A stretch of DNA of 64,000 nucleotides from Paenibacillus sp. XY044 (lineage in GTDB: Bacteria; Bacillota; Bacilli; Paenibacillales; Paenibacillaceae). The first letter of the stretch is position 1. Every line of letters starts with the position of its first letter. The translations under genes and the position numbers were made by a program. The stretch is taken from the NCBI RefSeq assembly GCF_002257645.1, contig NZ_NQMO01000002.1, positions 868,001 to 932,000 of the forward strand, given 5' to 3'. Of this stretch, positions 17,517 to 25,768 are shown one piece after another. The notes under the pieces are model-generated. The model was not told where the DNA came from. It made no database searches and saw nothing but the letters and a program-made list of their open reading frames with translations.

Positions 17517-18269
17517 ATGTCCAAATTTCCTGTCGCCGTACAACCTTATACGGTTCGTGAACAATTAAGCAAGGATTACATAGGCACGCTGGAGAAAATC
17601 GCCGCTATCGGCTATCAGGGCATTGAGCTCGGACGCCCGCCGGAAGGCATCACCGTGGCGGAACAGAAGGCGCTGCTCGATCGAATCGGACTCAAGGTCA
17701 TCGGTACCCATGCCGGATTCGATACGTTTGACTTCAACCCGGACGACATCGCGGATTATCTTGAGGAAGTAGAAGGCGGTAAATTCGTGGCGCTGTCCCT
17801 GCGTTTTGCGTCCCGGGACGAGGTGCTGGCCAAGGCTGCCAAGCTGAACGAAGCGGGCGAGAAATTCCGCCGGCGCGGGGTTCAGCTGCTGTACCATAAC
17901 CACGACTGGGAGTTCGCCAAATTCGACGGCGAATACGCGCTGGACATTTTGCTCCGCGAAACCGATCCTTCCTTGGTCCAGATGGAGCTGGATACGTATT
18001 GGGTTAAGCGGGGCGGCGAAGATCCGGTGTCGTACCTCGGCAAGCTTCAGAACCGGTGCCCGCTGCTCCATATCAAAGATGTGGAAGCCGGTGAGGAGCA
18101 GTTTTTCGCCGAAATCGGGGAAGGCATTCTCGATTTTAAAGCTATCGCCCAAACGGCACGGGAGGTAGGAACCGGTTGGCTCGTCGTCGAACAAGATCAG
18201 AGCCGGCGTGATCCGCTGGAGAGCCTGGCGATCAGCTACCGCAACCTGCAGGGGCTCGGACTAATCTAA
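17517..18269 (+). CDS. sugar phosphate isomerase/epimerase (AP-endonuclease-2 TIM barrel)
   Basis: A 250-residue xylose-isomerase-like TIM barrel. The expected metal-ligand regions are present: YHNHDWEF (His and Glu side), QMELDTYWV (Glu and Asp), LLHIKDVEAG (His) and LVVEQDQS (Glu) at the strand ends. Proteins of this type include IolE, IolI and 3-keto-sugar or hydroxypyruvate isomerases. ATG 17517 has AGAGAGGATG upstream. It follows the Gfo/Idh/MocA dehydrogenase by ~50 bases. These two enzyme types commonly act in sequence (oxidation to a keto sugar, then isomerisation or eliminative cleavage); the substrate is inferred only as a sugar or cyclitol. Confidence 0.88.
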   Translation: MSKFPVAVQPYTVREQLSKDYIGTLEKIAAIGYQGIELGRPPEGITVAEQKALLDRIGLKVIGTHAGFDTFDFNPDDIADYLEEVEGGKFVALSLRFASRDEVLAKAAKLNEAGEKFRRRGVQLLYHNHDWEFAKFDGEYALDILLRETDPSLVQMELDTYWVKRGGEDPVSYLGKLQNRCPLLHIKDVEAGEEQFFAEIGEGILDFKAIAQTAREVGTGWLVVEQDQSRRDPLESLAISYRNLQGLGLI

Positions 18270-18362
18270 TATCGATTGTCATGTTAGTATTGACATCCAA
18301 AGGACCTGAAAAGGAACCGAAGCAAAGACTCCACTTCGTGGGGGATGAGGAAGGGAACTGCC

Positions 18363-19298
18363 ATGAATACAACGGAAAGCCAATCCAGCCGGGCGGCCTC
18401 GCATCTTGTGAACCTCCCGAGGATCCATATCGTCGGGGACATCGTCAAGAAGCCCGGCACCTCCCTTGGTCCGCGGCGGATTCACGATTACGAACTGCTG
18501 TATTTTCCGGACGGGACGCGCAGCGTCTACAGGGTGGAAGGGCAGGCGTTCGTCTTGCAGGAACCAAGCTTTATCGTGACCAGGCCGGGTGAATACCACG
18601 CCTATGAATACGACCCGCAGCAGCCGGCGCGCCATCTGTTTATTCATTTCGGGTTTTCGGAAGATGCCGGGACGGAGGCTGCGCTTCCGCTTCTTTCGCC
18701 AGGCGGCCCGAGCTGTATTCCGCTGGACGAAGAACTTCCGGTCGGCATGATGAAGCAAATCATGCATATTGCCCATGCCCACACGGACCGGATGCAGAGC
18801 CGCGGGAGCTCGCTCCTGTGGTCGCTGCTGACGGAAATCAGCGGTCACCTGTACGATGAGCCGCTGACGACGCCGGCAAACCGGATTCCTCCACAAATCG
18901 TCAAGGCGCTCGACTATATCGACAAGCATTTGGGGGAGACCATTTCGGTGGAAATGCTGGCGAGGCGGATCGGCTGGTCGCATGAGCATTTCTCCAGGTC
19001 TTTTGTGCAGTATATGGGCCGCACGCCGCGCGATGCGATTATCCAAAGGCGGATCGAGCGCGCCTGCCAGCTTCTGTTGTACGAGGAACACAGCATCAAG
19101 GAGATCGCCTTTGCAGTCGGGTTTTCGGATGAAAATTATTTCAGCAGGGTGTTCAAGGCCGTGAAGGGTCTGACCGCCAGTCAGTACCGCAAAAAATATT
19201 ACAATCCGATGTACCGGGATTTGGTTCCGGTCAAGGAGTCGGAATCGCTGTATCCGGTCAACCGGATTCTGTATAACATCGGGGCCGGCGAAGGCTAG
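18363..19298 (+). CDS. AraC-family transcriptional regulator
   Basis: A 311-residue AraC/XylS regulator. A cupin-like sensor domain (about 20-130, with the segment PGEYHAYEYDP) is followed by two HTH motifs in the C-terminal ~100 residues (ISVEMLARRIGWSHEHFSRSF and IKEIAFAVGFSDENYFSRVFK, each in part). The start is probably ATG 18363 (AGGAAGGG upstream) rather than 18345. It lies inside the cluster of sugar dehydrogenases and isomerases and is likely its sugar-responsive activator, a position-based inference. Confidence 0.9.
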   Translation: MNTTESQSSRAASHLVNLPRIHIVGDIVKKPGTSLGPRRIHDYELLYFPDGTRSVYRVEGQAFVLQEPSFIVTRPGEYHAYEYDPQQPARHLFIHFGFSEDAGTEAALPLLSPGGPSCIPLDEELPVGMMKQIMHIAHAHTDRMQSRGSSLLWSLLTEISGHLYDEPLTTPANRIPPQIVKALDYIDKHLGETISVEMLARRIGWSHEHFSRSFVQYMGRTPRDAIIQRRIERACQLLLYEEHSIKEIAFAVGFSDENYFSRVFKAVKGLTASQYRKKYYNPMYRDLVPVKESESLYPVNRILYNIGAGEG

Positions 19299-19331
19299 AC
19301 ATTTGCCAGGCCCAAAAGGAGAATGATGCGA

Positions 19332-20387
19332 ATGAAGGAGAAGGTGAGGACAGCGGTGATCGGATACGGGTTCGCCGCAAGGACGTTTCACTGCCCGGTC
19401 ATCACGGCCGTAACGGAGCTGGAGCTGGCGATGATCGTCCAGCGAAGCGGCGATTCGTGCCTACAGGCTTACCCGTCCGTCCGAGCGGTACAGGACGTCC
19501 GGGAAGCCTATCAAGATCCGGACATCGACTTGATCGTCATTACGACGCCGAGCACGGCGCATTATTCGTTTGTCAAGGACGCCCTGTTGGCCGGCAAGCA
19601 TGTCGTCGTGGAGAAGCCGTTTACGGCGACGACGGAGGAAGCGGACGAACTGATCGCGCTGGCCCAGGATAAGGGGCTCGTGCTCAGCGTGTTCCATAAC
19701 CGCCGGTGGGACGGCGATTTTCTGACGCTGCAGGAGGTTGTCCGCCGCGGCCTGGTCGGCCGGATCACCGAAGCGGAGCTCCGCTGGGACCGCTTCAGCC
19801 CGAATGCCGATCCCAGCCGCTGGCGTGATGCAGGAGCCGAAGGGTCGGGGACGTTCTACGACCTGGGCGTTCACCTGATCGACCAGGCGCTGACGCTGTT
19901 CGGGCTTCCGGACAGCGTGCAGGCGGAGGTGCGGACGCAGCGGGAGAGAACGCTGGCCCCGGATTATTTTGACGTATCGATGGGGTATCCGGAAGGGCTG
20001 AAGGTGTCGATTAAATCGACCCTGCTGGCCCGAGATCCGGCTCCAAGATACCGGCTGTACGGGACGGCTGGCTCCTTCGTAAAATACGGGGAAGATCCCC
20101 AGGAGAACCTGCTCAGGGCCGGCAGGCTGCCCGGGTCGCCTGGATGGGGCGAAGAACCACCGGAGATGTGGGGAAGCCTCGTGGCCAGCCAAGACGGGCT
20201 GCAATTTACAGGGCAGCTGAAGACGATTCCCGGATGTTACGATGCCTATTACCGCAACGTCGCGGAAGCCATCAACGGTGTTTCGGAGCTTGGGGTGAAG
20301 CCGGAGCAGGCCCGGATGGCGATCCGTGTCATCGAGCTGGGCATGCAGAGCCATGCCGAGCAGAGAAGGGTACCTTTTACCCCTTAA
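19332..20387 (+). CDS. Gfo/Idh/MocA-family oxidoreductase (second)
   Basis: A ~351-residue NAD(P)-dependent dehydrogenase. It has the Rossmann motif VIGYGFAARTFH, the EKPF catalytic motif near residue 95, and a substrate domain with 'GTFYDLGVHLIDQAL' carrying the Asp and His expected in this family. It resembles YvaA/scyllo-inositol dehydrogenase-like members. Three in-frame ATGs occur at 19323, 19326 and 19332; AAGGAG at 19316-19321 favours 19332, though 19326 is possible. It is followed within 30 bases by a second TIM-barrel isomerase, which repeats the dehydrogenase-isomerase pairing seen at 16.3-18.3 kb. Confidence 0.9.
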   Translation: MKEKVRTAVIGYGFAARTFHCPVITAVTELELAMIVQRSGDSCLQAYPSVRAVQDVREAYQDPDIDLIVITTPSTAHYSFVKDALLAGKHVVVEKPFTATTEEADELIALAQDKGLVLSVFHNRRWDGDFLTLQEVVRRGLVGRITEAELRWDRFSPNADPSRWRDAGAEGSGTFYDLGVHLIDQALTLFGLPDSVQAEVRTQRERTLAPDYFDVSMGYPEGLKVSIKSTLLARDPAPRYRLYGTAGSFVKYGEDPQENLLRAGRLPGSPGWGEEPPEMWGSLVASQDGLQFTGQLKTIPGCYDAYYRNVAEAINGVSELGVKPEQARMAIRVIELGMQSHAEQRRVPFTP

Positions 20388-20414
20388 CTACTTATGGAAA
20401 GAAGGAGATCAAGC

Positions 20415-21239
20415 TTGTTTCCTTTCAAATTGTCATTGAATACATCAACACTTTTGCCTTACGGACTCGACGTCAAAGAGCAGGTCAGCGTAGCGGCGGA
20501 AGCAGGTTATGAGGGTATCGAGCTGTGGGTGCGGGATATTGAAGCTTACCTTGCGAAGGGCGGCAATCTGCAGGAGCTCAGACGGTATATCGAAGATCAT
20601 GGGCTGAAAGTGGCGAATGCCATCGCTTTCTGGGCTTGGGCCGACCGTGACCCTGAAGCAAGAAAGCGCGGCTTCGATCAAGCGGAGAAGGAAATGGAAA
20701 TGCTGGCGGAGCTGGGCTGTCTCGCGGCGGCGGCACCGCCCTTCGGACAGGTTGCGGACGTAACGCTGGACGATTTTGCCGCCTCCTTTGCCAAGCTGGC
20801 TGAATTGGCACGTAGAATCGGCATTGAGCCCTATCTTGAATTTTGGGGAAAAGCGGCCCGACTGAACGGTCTGAAGGATGCGATATACGTAGCTCAAGCC
20901 AGCGGGGTGGCGGAGGCCAAAATTTTGATCGACCCGTTCCACATGTACACCGGCGGCAGCGAGCTTCAGGACCTTGATGGCTTGTCCGGGAGCCGGATCG
21001 GCATCGTTCATGTGAACGATTATCCGGCGGCTCCGGCCCGCTCCGAGATCCAGGACGCCCAACGGGTATTCCCGGGAGACGGCATCGCCCCGTCCGGAGC
21101 GCTCGCCAGAACGCTGGCGGATGCGGGGTACGAGGGCTACCTGTCGCTGGAACTGTTTATGGACAGCTACGGCGGGGCGACCGCCCTGGAGACCGCGAAG
21201 CTTGGCATCGCGAAGATCCGGGAGGCTTACGGGCTGTAA
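20415..21239 (+). CDS. sugar phosphate isomerase/epimerase (second)
   Basis: A 274-residue AP-endonuclease-2-type TIM barrel with metal-ligand segments IEPYLEFWG, ILIDPFHMYTGG, GIVHVNDYP and YLSLELF. The most likely start is TTG 20415, placed eight bases after GAAGGAG; the ATG at 20394 lies upstream of that ribosome binding site and would add seven basic residues without homology. It is the partner of the preceding dehydrogenase. The stop codon overlaps the ATG of the MATE gene (TAATG). Confidence 0.87.
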   Translation: MFPFKLSLNTSTLLPYGLDVKEQVSVAAEAGYEGIELWVRDIEAYLAKGGNLQELRRYIEDHGLKVANAIAFWAWADRDPEARKRGFDQAEKEMEMLAELGCLAAAAPPFGQVADVTLDDFAASFAKLAELARRIGIEPYLEFWGKAARLNGLKDAIYVAQASGVAEAKILIDPFHMYTGGSELQDLDGLSGSRIGIVHVNDYPAAPARSEIQDAQRVFPGDGIAPSGALARTLADAGYEGYLSLELFMDSYGGATALETAKLGIAKIREAYGL

Positions 21240-22618
21240 TGTCTAGATCCATCGCGGGAGACAACCCCGTAAGCAAGCTGTCGCTGCTTGCGATCACCTG
21301 GCCGATTTTTGTGGAATCGGCCCTTCAAATGTTTCTCAGGACATCGGACACGTTCATGCTGAGCAAGGTGTCCGACGGCGCGGTTGCGGCGGTCGGCGTC
21401 GCGAACCAGATCATCATGTTCGCGGTGCTGATGTTCAATTTCGTAGCGCTCGGCTCTGCGGTGGTCATCTCGCAGTATTTGGGTGCCCGCAGGCAGCATG
21501 AGATCGGCCGGCTGGCCGGGTCCTCGCTGGCGCTGAACTTCCTGTTCGGCCTGCTCGTGAGCATCATCGTTATGATGCTCAGCGGGCCGCTGCTGCGGAT
21601 ATTCGACCTTGACCCTTCCCTGTTCGGGCAGGCGAAGAAGTATTTGCTTATCGCCGGGGGCGCCCTGGTCATTCAGGCGCTGCTGACCGCCGTCACGGCC
21701 ATGATCCAGTCTCATGGATTAACCCGGCAGACGATGGTCGTCACGATCGGCATGAACGTGCTGAACATATTCGGCAACTACCTGTTTATTTACGGTCCCG
21801 GGGGCTTTCCGAAGCTGGGCGTCGTCGGGGTGGCGATCTCGACCGCCTTTGCCCAGTGTGTCGGGCTGGCCGTCAACCTGGTGCTGCTCCGTAAGGCGGC
21901 GGGGGTCTACATCCGCTGGAACGACCTGTTCGTATGGAGCCGTGAGCATATCGAAAAGGTGCTCCGCGTCGGCGTGCCATCCTCGGCCGTTTCCTTGTCC
22001 TACTCCGCCAACCAGTTTGTGACCACAGCCTTTATTTCATCGCTTGGGGCGAGCGTGCTGGCAACGAAAATTTACACGCAGAACATCATGTTCTTCGTCA
22101 TGATCCTGGCCGTCTCACTGGGCCGGGGCGGGCAGATTATCGTCGGGCAGCTGGTCGGCGCGGGCCAGAGGGAAGAGGCCTACAAGCAAGTGATCCGGAA
22201 TCTGATCCGGAGCGAGCTGATCACCCTGGCGGCCGTCGCCGTGCTGACGCTGTTCCGGCAGCCGCTGATGAAGCTGTTCACGACCGACCCGGACATTATC
22301 GCGATGGGAGCGGCTTTGCTGCTGCTAAGCTTCCTGCTGGAGCCGGGACGCAATTTCAACGTCATCCTGGAACGGTCGCTGCAGGCCGCCGGGGATGCCC
22401 GGTCCGCGATGATCGTATCCATCACGGTGACCTGGCTCTTCAGCGTGCCGCTGACCTATCTGCTCGGCATCCATTGGGGATACGGACTGTACGGCATCTG
22501 GGCGGCCTTTATCGCCGACGAATGGCTGCGGGGCATCCTGCTCTGGGTTCGCTGGCGGAGCAAGGCCTGGCAGCGAAAGGCTCTGGTGCAGCTTCGCAGC
22601 GAAGAGCAAGCGCTGTAG
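21239..22618 (+). CDS. MATE-family multidrug/metabolite efflux transporter
   Basis: A 459-residue membrane protein with about twelve helices in two repeated halves, typical of MATE (MatE) exporters driven by H+ or Na+. Family features include the N-terminal WPIFVESALQMF helix, GSAVVISQYLGA and the inter-half basic loop. Its ATG overlaps the stop of the isomerase (TAATG), so it is translated with the sugar cluster. Whether it exports a pathway metabolite or a toxin is unknown. A long hairpin terminates the transcript. Confidence 0.9.
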   Translation: MSRSIAGDNPVSKLSLLAITWPIFVESALQMFLRTSDTFMLSKVSDGAVAAVGVANQIIMFAVLMFNFVALGSAVVISQYLGARRQHEIGRLAGSSLALNFLFGLLVSIIVMMLSGPLLRIFDLDPSLFGQAKKYLLIAGGALVIQALLTAVTAMIQSHGLTRQTMVVTIGMNVLNIFGNYLFIYGPGGFPKLGVVGVAISTAFAQCVGLAVNLVLLRKAAGVYIRWNDLFVWSREHIEKVLRVGVPSSAVSLSYSANQFVTTAFISSLGASVLATKIYTQNIMFFVMILAVSLGRGGQIIVGQLVGAGQREEAYKQVIRNLIRSELITLAAVAVLTLFRQPLMKLFTTDPDIIAMGAALLLLSFLLEPGRNFNVILERSLQAAGDARSAMIVSITVTWLFSVPLTYLLGIHWGYGLYGIWAAFIADEWLRGILLWVRWRSKAWQRKALVQLRSEEQAL

Positions 22619-22640
22619 CACTTCTAACCGGCTGCACAGG

Positions 22641-22694
22641 CAGCACAAAGAACCGCCACTCGGGTATTAACCGGGGTGGCGGTTCTTTGTGCTG
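22641..22694. terminator. long bidirectional hairpin between convergent genes
   Basis: A 23-bp stem (CAGCACAAAGAACCGCCAC... pairing with ...GTGGCGGTTCTTTGTGCTG) with a short loop. There is no long T-tract, but the stem carries T3 and A3 at its ends. It includes the stop codon of the minus-strand gene at 22667. Confidence 0.65.
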
Positions 22695-23296
22695 ACGCCG
22701 AACAGGGATAAATATGCCGAGGAGCGGCGGATCAAGGCGTGGGTATCCGTGGGGAAGTTCGGGCCGAGCAGCGGGAGACGGTTAACGGGTGCTTTCGCCC
22801 GGACTTCCGTTTCGGCGGCAGCCGTCTGGTTGAAAATCGCAAGCGACGTTCCTCCCCCGACGCGCAGCGATGCTGCGGCTCCTTCGGCAAAAGCCGTACG
22901 GTTCAGTTCAAGAAGGCCGGCATCAATAGCCTTTCCTTTGTCATCGGAGGTTGTGCGCGCGGAATGCTGCTCCAGGCGCGACCTGACATCCAGCAGTGCC
23001 ATCAGCGCCAGTGAGTATTGGCTGTGGTCCGGCTGCTTCAGAATGTTCATGGTCGTCGCGGTGATGGCCTCTTCCAGCGTTAGGCCGCAAATATAGCGCA
23101 GGCAGCAGCCCCACCGTACCAGGTCGAAGGTTTGCTTTCCTATGCACATCAGGCCCTCGGCAAGCCCTTCCTCTCCCAGGTAAGACAGCTTCAAAATGCC
23201 GATACGGCAGTTTTCCAGCCAGCCCAGGCTGTCGTGCCGGTACCTTGGAAGATCGATTTCAAACAATTCGATGGTGGAAATCAAAGCCCGGTTCAT
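22667..23296 (-). CDS. uncharacterised protein resembling an enolase-superfamily N-terminal domain
   Basis: A 209-residue protein that I do not recognise with certainty. Residues 1-110 follow the pattern of the capping domain of mandelate racemase/muconate-lactonising enzymes (ISTIELFEIDLPRYR..., a Gly-rich turn, LTLEEAIT, and a final ALMALLDVRSRL helix like the family's 'ALD.ALWDL.GK'). The catalytic TIM barrel is absent; the last ~100 residues are Ala/Arg-rich, without a motif. The start is ATG 23296 with AGGAGG seven bases upstream. The gene ends inside a long hairpin. It could be a decayed or repurposed enolase-family gene. Confidence 0.5.
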   Translation of the reverse strand: MNRALISTIELFEIDLPRYRHDSLGWLENCRIGILKLSYLGEEGLAEGLMCIGKQTFDLVRWGCCLRYICGLTLEEAITATTMNILKQPDHSQYSLALMALLDVRSRLEQHSARTTSDDKGKAIDAGLLELNRTAFAEGAAASLRVGGGTSLAIFNQTAAAETEVRAKAPVNRLPLLGPNFPTDTHALIRRSSAYLSLFGVSTKNRHPG

Positions 23297-23798
23297 CGTG
23301 ACATCCTCCTTGACTGTGTTCATGGATGCTCCCTGCCGCTTTTTCTCGGATGGTTACGGCAAAATGGGGTTCCATACGTGTGTCCGATTGATAAACTATC
23401 CGCATCATACGTCCAAGGGATATCTCTTGGCAAGGAGACGCGGCGTTTTTTTTGGATTAAAACCAGCATCTTTCCAGCGCTATGTCCAAAACCCCGGCAA
23501 AAAGCTGCTTTTTTTCAGAATAGCGGCTTCGGCCATATTCAGGCATTATTTTCCTTTCCAAACGGGCGGGCCCAGGCATTTTGATGGTTTCCACCTCCAG
23601 TTAGCCAGCAAAGCTAAGGAAAGCTAAGGAAAGCGGTAGGAGAGGCCGTAAAACAATGATACTTATGGTTTAGGACCCGTTTTCCCATGAGTTCCACAGA
23701 TAAAGCTGGGAATCGTATCGTTTCCCTGCTTTACAGTTCGCCGTCCCAGGCGTATATTCATTTCATCATCCAAACCAATCAGATTAGCGACTTGATAA
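23297..23798. other. gene-free stretch upstream of the tandem riboswitches
   Basis: No convincing gene. It contains the upstream region of the minus-strand gene, a short direct repeat (AAGCTAAGGA twice, ~23608-23630) and presumably the promoter for the riboswitch transcript. I could not pick a single clear promoter. Confidence 0.5.
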
Positions 23799-23975
23799 AC
23801 GCTGAATTTTCTGATGAAAAGCGGGGGAACCAATCGCAGTCCTCGTCCCAAGGATCTTTTCGCTGGGGCTTGCGGCTTGCAGGGGTGAATCGGAGGCAGG
23901 CAACGCCTGATTCCGTAGGGCTACTCTCACGGCCCGAATCCGTCAGCTAACCTCGTAAGCGTAGTTGAGAGCGGA
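23799..23975 (+). promoter_or_regulatory. c-di-AMP riboswitch 1 (ydaO/yuaA class)
   Basis: The sequence contains the conserved elements of the ydaO/yuaA class in order: CGCTGAA, then GCGGGGGAACC (23821-23831), AGGGGTGAATC (23881-23891), TAGGGCTACTCTC (23916-23928), GCCCGAATCCGTCAGCTAACC (23932-23952, one continuous conserved block) and CGTAAGCG. The RNA binds two cyclic di-AMP molecules and usually turns expression off through a terminator. A terminator follows at 23995. No gene lies between this copy and the second one. Confidence 0.93.
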
Positions 23976-23994
23976 GGAAACTGTGATTTGACGC

Positions 23995-24025
23995 AAAAAC
24001 ACAGGGTATCTGCTCTGTGTTTTTC
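23995..24025 (+). terminator. expression-platform terminator of riboswitch 1
   Basis: AAAAACACAG pairs perfectly with CTGTGTTTTT around a ten-base loop, ending in a T-run, ~20 bases after the aptamer. Confidence 0.88.
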
Positions 24026-24071
24026 TGTGCGCTCATTTTGAAGGATGAAGAATGTACATTGAATATGTCTA

Positions 24072-24226
24072 TTCGCTGAATTTCCGCCGAAAGGGCGGAA
24101 AGCGGGGGAACCGGTCGTGACTGCAGCATCCGCTGCGGCCATATGGGGTGAATCTCAAATGTTTGAGTAGGGCTACTCTTGGGCCCGAATCCGTCAGCTA
24201 ACCACGCAAGCGTTTAAGAGAGGCAG
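24072..24226 (+). promoter_or_regulatory. c-di-AMP riboswitch 2 (tandem copy)
   Basis: A second complete ydaO/yuaA aptamer: CGCTGAA, a GC-rich hairpin TTTCCGCC/GGCGGAAA, GCGGGGGAACC (24102-24112), TGGGGTGAATC, TAGGGCTACTC, GCCCGAATCCGTCAGCTAACC and CGCAAGCG. Variable loops differ from copy 1, so the copies are not a recent duplication. It precedes its own terminator and the alpha/beta hydrolase gene at 24415. Confidence 0.93.
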
Positions 24227-24270
24227 CTGTTATTCATGCAGATGGCAAGGCTTATTCGGCCTTGGATTTG

Positions 24271-24312
24271 GAAGCATGGAAGAGTGTCCTCTTTCCGGTG
24301 CTTCTTTTTTTT
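24271..24312 (+). terminator. expression-platform terminator of riboswitch 2
   Basis: GAAGCATGGAAGAG pairs with CTCTTTCCGGTGCTTC (one bulge), followed by T8. It lies ~100 bases before the hydrolase start. Confidence 0.88.
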
Positions 24313-24414
24313 GTTGTTTAACAAGGAGAAGCATCCATTCCCTGGCGGGCGGCGCCCCGCCATTTTGCACAAATAGAGAAAACAGGTTATTTGGGAGAGA
24401 GGAGAACGGATGAA

Positions 24415-25230
24415 GTGCCCCAGATACAAGTAAACGGAACCACACTATATTATGAAATCCACGGCAGCGGTACGCCCATCGTGTTTATTCACGGGCATTT
24501 GTCGTCCCATCATATGTTTGAGCCTCAGGTCGAATATTTCAGCAAGCGGGCGAAAGTGATCGTGCTCGATCTCCGGGGATACGGCAATTCGGGGAAGCTT
24601 GACGTGGAGGTCGGGCACATTATGGAAACCCAATGCAGCGATTTGTGCGAGCTGCTGGATAAGCTGCATATTTCGCAGGCGACGCTTGTCGGCTGTTCCA
24701 GCGGAAGCGTGCTTGCCCAGACGTTTGCCGCCCTTCACCCTGAACGGGTCAGCGCGTTGGTGCTCGTAGACAGCTATTTTGCCGGGTGCTTCGGGAAAAA
24801 GAACCATTTGCTGAATATTTGCGAGGCGTGCAGTTGGCTGTCTTATTATTTGCCTGCGGAGTTTTTCCTCCGGTCGCTGCGGGTGACGTATAACCGGTGG
24901 AGACCGGTCTACAGCATCCTGCGCAAGGAGCTGTACCACAAGCGGCCGACAGAATCGATCAAGCAGCGCATGGAGCTGCTGCGCATGGAGATGCCGACTA
25001 ATATGGCGCGGCTGCCGATGCCTGTGCTGTGCGTCGCGGGCAGCCAGAGCGAGTGGTTCGTCAAGCAAATGCAGCGGGCGGCCACCCTGTTCCGGCATGT
25101 GCAGCTGGCAACGATCGAGGATGCGATGTATCCGACCCATTTATGCCAGCCCCATGCATTCAACCGGATGCTGCTGGACTTTTTGATGGACCAGCATATA
25201 TACCGGACCCGGGAAGCCTATGGAGGATAG
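24415..25230 (+). CDS. alpha/beta hydrolase under tandem c-di-AMP riboswitches
   Basis: A 271-residue alpha/beta hydrolase: oxyanion segment FIHGHLSSHH, DLRGYGNSGK, nucleophile elbow GCSSGS, and a candidate catalytic His in DAMYPTHL near the end. The insertion with CFGKKNHLLNICEAC forms the cap. GTG 24415 is preferred because GGAG lies ten bases upstream; a TTG at 24391 precedes that ribosome binding site. It has no signal peptide. The substrate is unknown. Control by c-di-AMP suggests a tie to cell-wall, potassium or osmotic homeostasis, but this is inference. A terminator follows, so it is monocistronic. Confidence 0.87.
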   Translation: MPQIQVNGTTLYYEIHGSGTPIVFIHGHLSSHHMFEPQVEYFSKRAKVIVLDLRGYGNSGKLDVEVGHIMETQCSDLCELLDKLHISQATLVGCSSGSVLAQTFAALHPERVSALVLVDSYFAGCFGKKNHLLNICEACSWLSYYLPAEFFLRSLRVTYNRWRPVYSILRKELYHKRPTESIKQRMELLRMEMPTNMARLPMPVLCVAGSQSEWFVKQMQRAATLFRHVQLATIEDAMYPTHLCQPHAFNRMLLDFLMDQHIYRTREAYGG

Positions 25231-25283
25231 GATCCCGTGCCCATGGGATTTTGACCCCCTAGAAAATACGTTATGGGAATCTG

Positions 25284-25307
25284 GGCTGCGGTGTGCAGCC
25301 TTTTTTT
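25284..25307 (+). terminator. rho-independent terminator
   Basis: GGCTGC pairs with GCAGCC around GGTGT, followed by T7. It ends the hydrolase transcript. Confidence 0.8.
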
Positions 25308-25408
25308 AGATGCTTGTGTCATTGACAGGCGGGATATAATGGAAAGATACATCAGATTCATGACATACTGCTTCGCACAAAACGATGGCAGGAGAAGGAG
25401 GAAACGTG

Positions 25409-25738
25409 GTGGCAACCATCGAAGATTTGATGAAGCTGGACATCCGCATCGGAACGGTGGTCAAGGCGGAGCCTTTTCCGGAGGCCCGCAAGCCGGCGAT
25501 CAAGCTGAGCATTGACTTCGGAGAGCTTGGGGTAAAGCGTTCCTCGGCCCAGATTACGAGAAGGTATACCCCGGAGCAGCTGGTCGGCCGCCAGGTGGCC
25601 GCCGTCGTTAATTTCCCCGTGCGGCGGATTGCCGGATTTGAATCCGAGGTGCTGGTTCTCGGCGGAGTTCCGGAAGAGGGCGACGTGGTGCTGCTGGCGC
25701 CCGATGTGCCTGTCGGCAACGGCACGCCCATAGCGTGA
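25409..25738 (+). CDS. csaA: CsaA chaperone/tRNA-binding protein
   Basis: A 109-residue OB-fold protein of the EMAP-II/tRNA-binding-domain type. It matches Csa[26 protein letters not shown] (in part), a central '[23 protein letters not shown]' region, '[19 protein letters not shown]' and the C-terminal '[10 protein letters not shown]'. CsaA has export-related chaperone activity and binds tRNA as a dimer. The start is GTG 25409 with GGAGG seven bases upstream, giving the family's usual ~110 residues; 25406 is also GTG. Confidence 0.93.
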   Translation: MATIEDLMKLDIRIGTVVKAEPFPEARKPAIKLSIDFGELGVKRSSAQITRRYTPEQLVGRQVAAVVNFPVRRIAGFESEVLVLGGVPEEGDVVLLAPDVPVGNGTPIA

Positions 25739-25768
25739 TCATTTTACAATACGAAAGGATGGTTACCG

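Noticed and set aside
16148..17524. A 458-residue minus-strand open frame opposite the first Gfo/Idh/MocA gene
   Set aside because: Shadow frame: no motif, no ribosome binding site, composition typical of antisense translation.
18279..19391. A 370-residue minus-strand open frame opposite the AraC gene
   Set aside because: Shadow of a strongly supported AraC coding sequence on the plus strand.
22667..23296. Calling this gene a functional enolase-family racemase
   Set aside because: The catalytic TIM barrel and all metal ligands are absent.
23687..23950. An 87-residue open frame over the first riboswitch
   Set aside because: It covers conserved aptamer sequence, has no ribosome binding site and no protein-like pattern.
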